DNA of 64,000 nt, from NCBI GenBank assembly GCA_914767715.1, contig OU612066.1, positions 8,191,001 to 8,255,000 on the forward strand. The letters run 5' to 3'. Below are positions 38,501 to 49,600 of the stretch, piece by piece. The DNA is from Membranipora membranacea. Lineage: Eukaryota; Bryozoa; Gymnolaemata; Cheilostomatida; Membraniporidae. Position 1 is the stretch's first letter; the number at the start of each line of letters is the position of its first letter. The position numbers were made by a program, and so were the translations under genes. The notes below the pieces were generated by a model that did no database searches, had not been told where the DNA came from, and saw nothing but the letters and a program-made list of their open reading frames with translations.

Positions 38501-41500
38501 TATTTTTGAAGTAAATTAACTGGCAGAACAACAGGTCTCTTCATCAGAGGAAATAAGATTTGATAAAATGCCACAATTTAACTCACCTTGTGGGAATAAT
38601 CCGCTGGCTTGTGACTGGACATGAATAAAATATTGATAGGGATAAGAAATTGAACTATTATCATGGATGATTTAAATGCAGCCCAGACTGGCCCAATCAA
38701 TCCGAAGAAAAACTTTTGTTAAGTTAAAGACCTTCAAAAATTAAGCAAGATTCTTGTCGATTCAAGAAATGGCCCAGACTGGCCCAATCAATCACATAAA
38801 TATTGAGTTAAATGGGCATGCTGTAGAGAAAATAAAAGTGGCTCAGACTGGCCAAATGAATTGATAATTTAGTAGCTGTATATTTACCAAGACATATCTT
38901 ATCAGACATGGCTGAATATAGGGAGGCGGGTCATTTTGGACCGAATCAGAGTGTTTGCATCCATTTTCAAAACGGCCTCATGATGAGCGCGGATCCTTAC
39001 ATAACGATTGATTATTTCCCTCACAACGCTGCTTGCATGCTCAGCACAACTGAATAATGAGAGATGGCCTGACTCTATAATCTTTGATAGACTGTGCAGC
39101 CGGGCAAGTTCTGGGAAGTTTGGACCAAAACCTGTTTTAAGCAACGATCTGATTACTCTCTCTGACAAAAGACACACTCTAAAAACTGCTTCGGAAGGGG
39201 TTTTGAGTCCACCACGACTCTTAAGTTTGATTAGTGTCGGCATGTCAACTTCCCTCGCTTTGGCCACATCCTCGACACAGAGGCTACAGCTTAGTTGCAT
39301 CGTTCTGGTTATGAAACCTCCTATCAGAGAAAGATGTAGCATTGAGTAATTAATAGTATATTTAATCTATTTAAATATGAATTTATTGTTTATGAGATTA
39401 CCCCACAGCATGAAAACTTTTATTAAAATTTAAATTTCGCATATTAAGTATTCACAAAAATATCCAAAATATTACATCCCTAATCAAATAATAAGGTGTT
39501 TGCAAAGTTACCAATGGTATTATACATTGTGGATTTACAAAATCGATATTCATTAATGATTCACTAGTAAGTTTTCCTATTCTTGGCCAGGTCGCTAAAT
39601 TTAAACCAGTGAATATTTATATCCTATAGGGTATTGTAGATATGGGTATAGGGTGGGAATTGCAAATTCTGAGTACCAGCAGCTGGAATCTAACGTTTTC
39701 TGTTTAATACATTAGGAAGTCGCAGACGGAAGAAAAATCTTCCATCTTTCCTACCTTAGAAAACTTGAATCAGACGAAGCCGCACTCATGTTGTAGACTT
39801 AGGTCCCTGGACAACTTTGTAGATCTTGGCTCAATATAGACTATACATAGGTACAAACTGATTTGATACACAGCTTTTTAAATATCCCTCCACCACCACC
39901 GTCCTCCGAGGGAACAAACTAGTGTTATTGGCTCACCATTTTTTAACAAATGTTAAGACCAGAAATATGCTATAGCATATGTTGTTATGGCACACACAAT
40001 ATTCGATGGCACGATATACTGATCACATTTAATATTTTATTACTATGCGTTCTATAAAATTCGCTGGTTATACCCAGTTGTAGTGGTCATATTTAGAAAT
40101 AAGGTCTTATATTCACACATTACATTTAGGTGGAGATAACTCCTATTCTGACCTATGCACTACAGAGAAAAAGTGAATAGCGCAGTAACGTCGCGTCACT
40201 GAATTAGAGAGGACACTGAGCATGTATCAAATAGCCAATAGTTTCCAGTCTAGAGTATTTATATGTTTATGGTTGACAGTGTAACCAAAACACAATGTTT
40301 ACATAATAGTGTATCATTATCTATTTATAGATACATTCGCTGGTACTTGCAGCGCAATCATGATTGCTGCGGGAATTGTTGGAGCAGTAGTGACTGGGGT
40401 ATTAGCAGACAAGACTAAAAAGTTTGAAGAAATTGCTAAAACAGTTTCAGCGTCTGCGGTAGTGTCTTTTGCAGGATTCATGGTTGTAAGTTTATTTTTA
40501 TTCCTTTGATCTTCAAGTAAATGATTTTTCATCATATCCCCTCTCATCTTGTGCGTTAGATTGTGATTTAATCTGTTAATTGTATTGACCTGCAGCTAAA
40601 GTCTTAAGAATCCATCAGAGTTGTATATCTCACCCTCCTTGTATCCACCTACATTCGCTAAGTTTAAATTCACCTCCGTTTGTTTTATTACAGGCTGTAC
40701 GATACCCTAACGTAGAGGGTCTCATAGCCTTTACTGTCGGAGCTTTTGGCTTCTTTGGTTTCGGTTTGTATCCCATATGTCTCGAGATGGGGGTGGAGAT
40801 CACTTATCCTGTAGCTGAAGCCACCAGCACTGCATTCATCATTATATCAGGGTAATGAACATTCTTAGTAATACTGATGATGTAAATAGAAGTTGTGCCC
40901 TTATTGTAGAAATAGGTCAAAGAGAAAATAACTCTATATTATTATACTCCTATTACTTATTGGTGACCCAAGACACTGCTGATAAGATGCCCCGTAAAAT
41001 TTTAATCAAATCACCTTTTCTGAATGCAGATAGGTAGACGTTTTTTAAAACAGAACCTGGTTTACATGTTTGTTGGAAAGAAAAAAACATTTCATGCTGT
41101 GGGATCTTCACATAGAGTTATTATAATAACTCTATGGATCTACATGATCTTGTTGGATTAAACTCTCCAAGCCCTCTGTTGTAGAAGAATTATTTTTCTT
41201 AGCATAGTTTTGTTTCTTGGTTATATAATTAGCTAAAATTTCTTGCATTATTTTTGATTTTGTAGACAAATACAAGGTATAGTGTATTTGATCGTGATGC
41301 AGGCACTCGCTATCGACTTTACTTCACCCTACAGCGTGTGTTTAAATTCTGTTGCTACTCAAGACTTTACATGTAAGTAAAACGTATACATGAAAATTTG
41401 ATGTCGGTTGGTCAAGATTGAGTTTAGTTTAGTTTATTATTATCAGATCCGATATTACCATATGATAATAAAAATGGATCACGGGGTACTCAGGGTAAAA

Positions 41501-42344
41501 ACGGTACTAAAAATCTTTCAGCTTACATACAAATTTTTGTCACGGTATGACATGAAAAAATTTAAAAAGCTATGACGTCTCTTCTCAGTGCGACATCGAT
41601 TTTGTTTGAAATTGCTGACTGTACGAGAAGATGTTCAAGTGGAGTCATTAGAAATAATTCTATTATTATTAATCAGCGAGTTGAAATAAAAATCATTGAT
41701 AGATGGCATATCAAGAGCAATTAAAGATTCTTCATAGCTGAACTCAGGAAGAATTATATTGATTTACCTCCATATAACTTCACTCCTTTATGACAAGCTG
41801 GATTTCAAAGGAGCGAAAACAAATAAAGAAGCTCAGCAAATCCTAGGTCTGACTCTCAAGATCAATTTGTTTGTATCGATGTTACGTTTCACGTTGCAAG
41901 TTCTATCAGGTTTAGCGCTGATTGTAATAGGAAACGCCATCAGAACAAATTTAACAGATGCACTAATGCTTTGGTGTAAAGTTGCTGAGCTGACTTGGTC
42001 ATATAGCATTTCTGATAAAGAAAAAATGTAAAAGTAGTGAGTATCTTTTGATCAAGCATTAGTTGTTCTTGTTCTTGTACTAGTTGGGGTCACATTTAAC
42101 TTGGGAAATTGATTTATTAGTTCCAAATCCAATCAACAGTTTCGGCTAATTTACAGTAAAGATATGTTTCTTTTCTTTTTTAGATTCAAACATATTTTTT
42201 GTTGCCGGAGCGTTTGTCATAGCATGCTTTTTAATCATATGTTTCAAAGCCAATTATAAAAGAATGCGTGCCGAACAGGAAGCAGCTGCTCCAAGGATTC
42301 TGGGATTTACATCATCTGACCCTCCATCACCTTCAAACTCCTAG
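32547..42344 (+). CDS. SLC49A3: SLC49A3 (MFSD7)-like major facilitator transporter, copy A
   Basis: This is a 12-TM major facilitator of the SLC49 (FLVCR-related) family. The substrate of the SLC49A3 branch is not firmly established. Coding exons are 32547-32666, 33311-33469, 34300-34405, 35062-35175, 35354-35460, 35746-35874, 36577-36691, 40331-40485, 40694-40851, 41266-41372 and 42184-42344, all in phase, giving 476 residues. Landmarks are YTKRWLILLVLSLLQCSNAM and WLSYAPIAD in TM1, LSLVYMIAS in TM2, the GLRAG loop, AALWFPEEHRALANTVGSM, NPLGILVGSLLAPALVKP, PPTPPSA in the central loop, and a cytoplasmic tail RILGFTSSDPPSPSNS. An acceptor lies 4 bases before the ATG, so a 5' UTR exon is upstream. 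Intron 7 is 3.6 kb because of a P-type insertion. Confidence 0.95.
33531..33577. repeat. CCATAGAC / GTCTATGG foldback, copy A only
   Basis: CCATAGAC and GTCTATGG bracket an (ATT)n-rich core in SLC49A3 copy A intron 2. It lies within ~130 bp (about 33485-33615) absent from the same place in copy B (47620). Confidence 0.6.
34839..35004. mobile_element. TIR element with nested 31-bp P-type micro-element (copy A)
   Basis: Inverted ends GTAGTTTAAGCACTCAAAC (34839 on) and the complement of GTAGTCTAAGCACTCAAAC (ending 35004) define a 166-bp element in intron 3. Inside it, 34944-34974 starts CATAAACATATAAATACTC and ends TATGTTTATG. It is flanked by ATCCCGAC and ACCCTGAC, a diverged 8-bp duplication. 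Copy B has the same site with only 18 bp (48880-48897). Confidence 0.6.
36131..36505. repeat. TA microsatellites with local duplications, intron 6 copy A
   Basis: Three separate (TA)n runs near 36140, 36390 and 36490 occupy intron 6. Copy B has a single run near 50130 and a much shorter intron. They are simple repeats, useful only as markers of copy divergence. Confidence 0.7.
37046..37160. repeat. (TATAATATC)n minisatellite, intron 7 copy A
   Basis: About ten tandem ATCTATATAAT units occur just left of the P-type element. Copy B has a different AT-rich tract (50676-50765) at the matching site. Confidence 0.8.
37715..38129. mobile_element. 415-bp hAT-type MITE carrying a tRNA-like segment
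   Basis: The element starts CAGGGGCGTATATT and ends AATATACGCCACTG. It is flanked by identical 8-bp repeats GATAATAC (37707-37714 and 38130-38137). This is the standard hAT signature (8-bp TSD, CAGGGGCG termini). It is inserted inside the P-type element. The core holds the tRNA-like segment listed next and no transposase. Confidence 0.85.
38002..38085 (-). pseudogene. tRNA-like sequence with A and B boxes inside the hAT MITE
   Basis: On the minus strand, GGCTGAATAGCTCAGT leads to TGTAGAGC (A-box-like), then a CCTTATAATC anticodon-loop-like stretch, then GTGGGTTCGAATCCC (B box). The anticodon stem does not pair, the segment is lengthened between anticodon and T arms, and the acceptor stem does not close. 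It is therefore a tRNA-derived relic or SINE head, not a working tRNA gene. Confidence 0.65.
38902..39342 (-). pseudogene. P-element/THAP9-type transposase C-terminal fragment
   Basis: The 146-codon minus-strand frame contains KSRGGLKTPSEAVFRVCLLSERVIRSL. This matches the RGGL-x-PSE segment near the C-terminus of P-element/THAP9-like transposases. The THAP domain and catalytic regions are not present. Its position between P-type terminal repeats supports the assignment. Confidence 0.6.
41112..41137. repeat. Perfect 26-bp palindrome in intron 9, copy A
   Basis: CATAGAGTTATTA is followed directly by TAATAACTCTATG. The corresponding place in copy B lacks the palindrome. Confidence 0.75.
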
Positions 42345-42885
42345 TCAAAGGAAACCTCATTTTGATATTAAATTTTGGTATTTTTAAGTAAATTATTTTA
42401 TAGGCTCAAATCACAACGATTCAAACGTATTATTGTCATATGACATAGAATAGGAGACTTAAAAGTCTCTTTTGCTGACGAACATGATAATTATTGCAGC
42501 TCAAAATCCACTACTGCTAGTCCCGGGTTGACGGGTTTATCACCCTCAAGTTCTACCTTCTTATAAATACAATGTTTTTTACTATGAGATGCGATCAATC
42601 AAAATATTCACAAATCAGCAAATATGTTGTGTTCAACTTTTCATTGTGATGATATCAAGCTTAATTTGATTGAATTTGAATGATGCCTTATGCACTGCTA
42701 GCCTGTCGTTACAAGCGGTTCCTTCCGTTAGTTAAGATTTCATTCCATGAATAGTATGTTCAGCAGATTTTACTGACGATCATGCTTTGGTGAGAGGATG
42801 ATTAAGACTAACACATTGATCTTGGAAGATGAGCATATGTATTAATGAACTTCATCAAAAAAGGTATTTGGTAAATCTAACTTAC

Positions 42886-44297
42886 AAAGAAAGTTTGATT
42901 TGGGTTGGTGTATTGCTCTTGCGTCGAGTTCATAGGTGCAGCAGTGTTGAAATCAATTGCCATCGAGAGATTGTTTTTGTGATCTCTTATCATCATATAG
43001 CCACCCCTAGAATTGAAATAAATATGTATGGTAGTTCAATGGCTTGAATTTCTACTGATAATTTTAGTAGGTGGGTATCCATCGCTAATGTGATAGTTAA
43101 TCTGACATAGTTGCCCCACCCTGAAATAACCCTTATTGAACTGAGGCTCACATAGATCAAGGAGTTAGAGTCTCTAACTCCTTGTTTAGATCAAGTATAA
43201 TATAAGACAAATTTTATCAAACTTGACCATGTATTCTGCCTCCAAAAGTAATCTGTATTCCAAATTACAGGTTATTGATTTGCGATGGTTGACACTTACC
43301 CGCCAATACCAGAGCAATGCAGGTTGACTAGGCCATTACAGAACATAGTAGTGATTGCTGCATCCACAGCTGAGCCCCCAGCCTTCAGTTTATCCCTGCC
43401 TACATCGGCACACAGGGCACAGTCTGATGTCATCATTTCGGTCATCTGCACAATGAAAGGTACAAAAAATAGCCGTAATAATGCAGGGAATTTTCATAAA
43501 AACCCACATCAGAAAAACAAAAACTCCTATACATGCATTTACCATAACAGGTGAATGTGATGAGCTGGCCATTCACAGTTAGGAATTGCCGACAGCCTTT
43601 CGGGATGTTACAGAGGTAACATAACTCCTTGATATTCACAATTCGAAAATATAATACGTTGTGTTACACAACATGGGGGAGCCAAATTCTATTTCTAGAC
43701 CAGAGACAACATGCTGGTGCCATATTCTTACAAAACTTTCGGAGGGATACAAGATCAATATGTGACATAATGATTTCTCATGTAATAATTCCTCTAAATT
43801 GTATACAGCCCGAAATATTGTATAATATGCTAACAACTGAATTCAACGAAATCCTGAAAATCACAATTGATGGGCTTTCCACATTTGAAGTGTTTTCTGG
43901 GACCTGACCTTTCCTTATTGTCACATATGGTATGCTCCTTCCGTGGGCTTGTCTTCACAATTATTCAGTAAAGCAAGTGCGGAGATATTCATAAGACGCA
44001 GAATGAGATTTACCAACTATCTGTCTTGTCCTTTCATGTAGAGCTCGGCAGAAATATTGCTAATTGCATTCAATTGTTTTTCATTTAGACATGATTTGGA
44101 AGGGAAATGATTATGAGGGCTCGGACACATTCAAGGCGAATGGATGTTATAGAAGCGTCCAATACCAAAAGATGTAAAATAATAAGACTCTGACCTGTCG
44201 ATCACCTGCAGCGTAACCTATGCCTAGTGCTATGGCTGATACTAGACCCAGTGTTGACAGGACTGCTATTAGTGTTCGGATCGCTCTGGTATCCTCC
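42886..44297 (-). pseudogene. Partial GGT duplicate, exons 3-5 only
   Basis: Exons 44297-44195 (membrane segment), 43445-43300 (GGSAVDAAI region) and 43006-42886 (GGGGYMM region) are near-identical copies of GGT exons 3-5, with open frames and intact splice sites. Exons 1-2 are deleted and exons 6-16 were never included, because the duplication breakpoint fell in intron 5. No complete enzyme can be made. Substitutions include V to M in the first exon-4 residues, I to K in GRDKLKAGG and V to L in the membrane segment. Confidence 0.9.
43158..43184. repeat. CAAGGAGTTAGAG palindrome (copy B)
   Basis: It is identical to 22273-22299 in unit A: 13-base arms around one T. Confidence 0.85.
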
Positions 44298-45428
44298 CTG
44301 TAAACGAGACATATTTTTCAAAATGATTTCCAAATACTTCCTTCTTTCTCTTCATCGCCACAGGGAGAATCTGATCTGATCCCTGATCGCCACTCAATGA
44401 ATCAAGCTAAGTTGAAAATCCATCGCTACTCAATTGTATTGATGCCCCCATCAAACAGTTAGAATCACAACTCGAAATGTATGGTTTTATTTACACCAAT
44501 AATGGTGAGGTTATACAAAAATAAAAAGATGAACTGGACAATCTACAAGTTTAGCAAAATAAAGTAAAAAGGCTTATAGCTTAGAGCTTAGATGTATAAA
44601 TGACATTGGATTTAAATAAATTTTCCTTGAGTCAGGATTCATAGAAAATGTTGAAACAACCTTTGCTGACAAATTATTTACCTTATTATTAGACCCATGA
44701 TTGGCTTGTTTTTAAGTACAAGTGTGTGATTGGACAACCTGTATTAAAGCCCAAGTTCGGGGATTATATATAGTCTCAAGGATGCAAATTATCTATATTT
44801 CTTATGTTTTAGTGAGAGTAACATTCAAAGATCATGGGATGATGAACTTGCGTTCACCTTGGAAAAAAGTTTCTCTACTAGGAAATTTCTTCTCCCTCCC
44901 AAAGGGCAAGAAATGACTGAACTCACACATAATATCATGCAATACTAGAACTAGCTTTCCTGGTATCTACTGTTACTTCTTGAAGACAGCAATGGGCTAG
45001 CCTTTATCATAATGATCTCAAAGGCCCTTTTTTGTATTTGACCTTTGAGATTCAGTTAGGCTGCAACAACAACAACAAATGGACTCAATACTTAGTCACT
45101 CATTGCTGACATGCCTACTGGCTACTCTCTTCAGTTTGTGCAAGCAATAAAGTCATTGGTGCAAGACCAGTCCATTGGACTTGCTCAACAGTGGTGACAG
45201 ATGTTACCATTATACACCATGCTGCATAGACATTTGTGTATAATCTGTTGTTAGTTTATACATCATATATGTATATGGTGGAAAATCTGTCACCATTGAT
45301 GATATATTGTGGATGATATTGAATGTCCACAGCCAGGGAATAGACATAGGCCCCTGGGACTAACATTTCCTTTACTCACTTTATTTATCAATGTCCAGTG
45401 GTTACTGGACATAGCTCTTAGATCAACC

Positions 45429-45842
45429 CATACATGACAAGTTGGTTGACCCAAAAATCAGGAGGTCTCCGCGGACGAACATCCGACCCTGAGTACCACT
45501 CTGCGTGTCCAGCAGTGAATGTGTAATTTGGCCATTGTTGTCATTTATTTTGAGCCAAAACTAGAGCGTTCGTATTATGAAATGCGTAATTTTACCTGAT
45601 TTTATAAATATTGTTGCACTTTATAGGAACGAGGAGAGATAGTATGTTGATAGGCAATTATATATAGGTATATGTACTGTGGGGGTAGGAAAACATAGTT
45701 TTTGCTTGCAACGAGAAGCTTAAAAAGTCGTCTGGGTGAAGGAAGCTGAAAAAAGGGAGGAAAAAGGGAGATAGGGAGAAGGTGGAAAATACCCCTAAAA
45801 ACTGGGAGGCTCCCTACCAAAAAGGGAGACTTGTCAGGTATG
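45429..45842. mobile_element. 414-bp MITE with 8-bp TSD, copy B only
   Basis: Ends CATACATGACAAG and CTTGTCAGGTATG are inverted repeats. GATCAACC flanks both sides (45421-45428 and 45843-45850). Unit A has the single empty site GATCATCC near 31856. The 8-bp duplication and CAT-type terminus could fit the P or hAT superfamilies. It has no coding capacity. Confidence 0.8.
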
Positions 45843-46102
45843 GATCAACCTGCACATTACAAATGACAGTCACCACAACAAGCAGCAACTGACACAAAAT
45901 TGCGTAGTTTAACATTTGGGAATGCCTTCAGCAGGCTGGAATCCTCAGCTCTATGAAAAACCATACATGGCAGCCTATGATTATCTCACCTCCAAGGGAG
46001 AAATACTTCAAGTAGCTGTAATGCCCGGTCTATTCCCAAAACCCACTGCATTAACACCCAGATAGATACAGAGCTGTTATGATGCTCAACAACATCAGAT
46101 GT

Positions 46103-46330
46103 GAAATGAGAGCTACCAATATTGTGGTCATACAGTGCATTGTACAGGCTGACCTGCATTCAGAAACACCAATAAATATGGGTGTTCTAAATCTTAATCA
46201 GTCAAACATAAGACTGACTAAGATTTAGAACACCCATATTTAATTGGTGTTTCTGAATGCAGGTCAGCCTGTACAATGCACTGTATGACCACAATATTGG
46301 TAGCTCTCATTTCATATGCTCTCAAACATA
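46103..46330. repeat. Templated inverted duplication, copy B only
   Basis: 46103-46203 is followed, after the 8-base spacer AAACATAA, by its inverse at 46212-46314. Then TCAAACATAAGACTGAC (46202) is repeated directly at 46322 and normal sequence resumes. Unit A has one copy and no inversion (32100-32225). It lies upstream of SLC49A3 copy B. Confidence 0.9.
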
Positions 46331-46674
46331 AGACTGACATCTTTTGACCGACAGTTCCAAGAGGTTCTTGACTGGGTCCCTGGAGAAGAGGATTGCAGGT
46401 CTATCTCATCATGTCATCTGCGTGATTCAAGTCAAATCCAAAACTCAATATTAATCCATTGATCCAGATGATCTCACTTCATGTTGTTTGATGCCTTCAA
46501 GGATTGCTTGATAGCGGGTTTTGGAGAGTACAAGCAATTCCCTGTAGTTTATCCTTTTATCGCTTTTTCCACCATCTAGTCTTCTCTGACCTGCCTTGTA
46601 GACCTTGACGTTGACTTAGTATGGTCTCGAAAATCAGACATATTGATGATTGCTTTCTGTATCTCTTTTAGACA

Positions 46675-49600
46675 ATGGGTAACGAAGATGAGGATGCACT
46701 TTCCACAAGCTTTGAACCAAAGGCTTTCAAACTGTATACAAAAAGATGGCTGATTCTTCTTGTTTTATCACTCTTGCAGTGTTCCAATGCAATGGTAAGT
46801 TTGAGAATGGTTATTATTGTTATCAGGATATTGTATGGTAAAATATCAGGGTATCATCACCACTGTCATACGTAATAATACTTTTGTAGGCCCTGATATT
46901 ATTTTGTTTAGTAATCGAGGTACAGAAAGATGTAACTAGGGGATCTAAAATAGGTTTTCATAATTTATTGTTTTCATTTCTACATTGCTATTATGCTGTG
47001 TCAAAATAGACCAAAAAAGATGAAATTCAGTAGCAATAAAGAGTCGTGCGCTAGTTTCTATAATTGTCGATATGTGCGCTAGCACTAAATTATCAAATTT
47101 TGTATTCTCCGTGCTAAGAGCATTCAAACAAGTCATGCCAAGGAGTAACAGGGGCTGTTAATACTTGGTATCAGTTCTTGGTCCAACCAGCAAAGCTTAA
47201 TTAGTTGTGTTCAATGATGTAATGGCCCTGTAGTGGTTCCTGTTATGATGATGATTTATGGTTAAATGCTATGGATGTGTAAAATAGTTTGTGCGCACCG
47301 AGGACACATACTGATACTCCAATTTTCTTGAAAGCTTGTCTTGTCTTAATTTGTTTTTCCATTAAAAGTTGGCCTTGCAACGGCTACTATGCTATAAATC
47401 CTTTGTATTGATGTTCAGTCAATCTTTTATTTTTTAGATATGGTTGTCATATGCACCTATAGCTGATTATACTGCTGAGTATTATAACACATCCCCAGAC
47501 ACAGTCAACTATCTCTCCTTGGTTTATATGATAGCATCTGCTGTTTTTGGTGGCATATCAGCATTTATTCTGGACTATATGGGCTTACGTGCTGGGGTAA
47601 GCCATCCTGAGATGGGAGATGTAATAGCATACTAGCCTTGTGCCGAGAGACTGCTAAATCCATCTCTTATCCACAAGGCCGACATATTATTACCCAATGC
47701 ACCGATAAAGCAAAACATCTGATTCCTTATCTAACTTTGCCTGAGATTGAGAATGAGTAGGCTCACTGATAAGAATTCAATGTCATACGATTGTAACTGC
47801 AAATTAGAGCCAAACTGTCATATGAATGCTAACTGAGTGTTCTTGAGTCAGTTTGTGCAAATGTATAGTGTACAATATAAAAATTGTTATTATTAATATG
47901 TATGTAAAATGTTTTCGGCTCAAGTTTCGTTCAGCCAACCATGGGCAAAACAGCAGCCAACACCAAATATGTGAGGGATGCACTGCAAAGTCATTGAGAA
48001 ATCAGACTTGTCAATAACCTCCAGACCTTGAATCCCCTATGACATAATGCGCAAAGCAAAATATTACAATCCAATATCACAAAATTGCAATCCATCAATT
48101 CTGTACAGATTCAAAGTGATAGCGCAAAAAAATATATATCCACATCATATTGGTATTCCTACTGTATTGCTTTTTGAAATGCAGAATATAGCTTTTAAGA
48201 AAAGTCTGATATTAAAAGTAACTATGATGGGTTTTTGCTATTTTCAACATTAGTTTCTTTTACTACTCATTTATCATCTCTAATTTCAGCTGATGGTTGG
48301 AGCTTGGCTAAACTTTGTCGGTGCAGGAATTAAGTTCCTCAGTGCTTTCAGTTATGTGCTTCCCCACTCAGCTTTATTACCGGTGGCATTTGTTGGTAAG
48401 TGTTAAAACTAACGGAGAACTGTGATTTACATAGACTCTGCAGGTTATCGAACTGTTTTGTTTGATTGCAGTCCTCACTTGCAGCTGTTCCAAACCCGTC
48501 CTATACTAGGATAACTTGAATGCAACTGTATGATGCATGAATGCTTGTTGACCCTAACATAAATTTAGTACAAATGGCACAAATTTTAACAGCATTTCCA
48601 ACAAGCTCAAGAAGATAGTTTTCCCCTCGAGAAATATTAATTTATTTTTAACATAAATTTGAAAGGGATCTCCTTCCATCCTATTTGTGACTGCAGATGA
48701 TAACAAGCTGTCAAGACAAGCTTCCAACCATAATGATCAATGTCCCTCTACTACTAATCCATATGTTGCTTGTTTCCAATGCCATTGAACGAGGTTGGGA
48801 GATCATATTGGTTCAACTAAGTGTTGTAGTTTTTCTACCATAGTAGTTTAAGCACTCAAACTGTATCATCTATCCCGACCATAAAAATAAATTTATGATC
48901 CTGACACAGTTTGAGTGCTTAGACTACATAGCGGTATAGATATGTATGCCTAGTTTTGGACATTGGTGTATCTCTTCTTTCCAGGTCAGACCTTAGCTGC
49001 TCTTGCTCAGCCCTATATGATGTTTGCATCTACTAAAGTAGCAGCTCTTTGGTTCCCAGAGGAGCATCGAGCGCTGGCCAATACAGTCGGCTCTATGGGT
49101 GAGTGTGGAATCTTCTAAAACACCCCCTCCAACTCATTGGATTTTATTATCAACTTATAGCTCTCAACATTAGAGTGATGACTCAATTGACATCTCAACC
49201 ATACCCTTGTTTTAAATCCAAAGGGCCGGAAATATATAATGTAAATAAATAATTTTCCGAATTCTGAATATTGTAGAACAAATCTTTGCAAATGGCACCC
49301 CAGATTGCCTCTTTCTCTACATTGTATTGTAGTTTTTCTTACTTTGTAGCGAACCCACTTGGGATTTTGGTTGGTAGTCTGCTGGCTCCAGCTCTTGTCA
49401 AACCAACAGCTGGTGACATACACACTGATGAGCTGTCACATTACTTCCAAGTTCTGGTATGATTTGTATGTTTCTGAACACCTTTACTACAATAATCACC
49501 ATTTATCTTTTATACAATCCTTAACTGATAAATGTCTGTAATTGGAATATCACCATGATTGGTTTTGATGGTAACTCTTATTGGAATGAGTATGTTGGAT

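Larger units (their letters stand above)
37341..40271. mobile_element. P-superfamily DNA transposon remnant, 2.9 kb
   Basis: The ends are CATAAACATATAAATACTCT and its exact inverse, with inverted similarity extending about 150 bp inward, including CCTCTCTAATTCAGTGACGCG and GGAGTTATCTCCAC. The 8-mer GTTGACAG flanks both sides (37333-37340 and 40272-40279); P elements make 8-bp duplications. A transposase C-terminal fragment lies inside (38902-39342, minus). A hAT MITE has inserted into it. Three CAGACTGGCC(C/A)AAT repeats occur at 38683-38855. SLC49A3 copy B lacks the whole element, so it inserted after the duplication, or was lost from B. Confidence 0.85.
21917..42803. repeat. Tandem segmental duplication, unit A (~20.9 kb)
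   Basis: Sequence beginning AGACTAACACATTGATC at 21917 recurs at 42804 directly after the unit's last bases (GGATGATTA). Unit B also stops matching after GATGATTA near 53645. The unit runs from GGT intron 5 through the 5' half of GGT and all of SLC49A3. Unit A carries two LINEs, a TIR element (27890-28142) and a P-type element that unit B lacks. Confidence 0.92.

Noticed and set aside
38683-38855. CRISPR-like spaced repeats (CAGACTGGCCCAATCAATC three times)
   Set aside because: Only three diverging copies at uneven spacing inside a transposon in an animal genome; an internal transposon repeat is the simpler reading.
41759-42031. 90-codon plus-strand frame within SLC49A3 copy A intron 10
   Set aside because: It lies between two well-defined exons, has no family match, and the corresponding copy B sequence is broken, so it is intronic noise.
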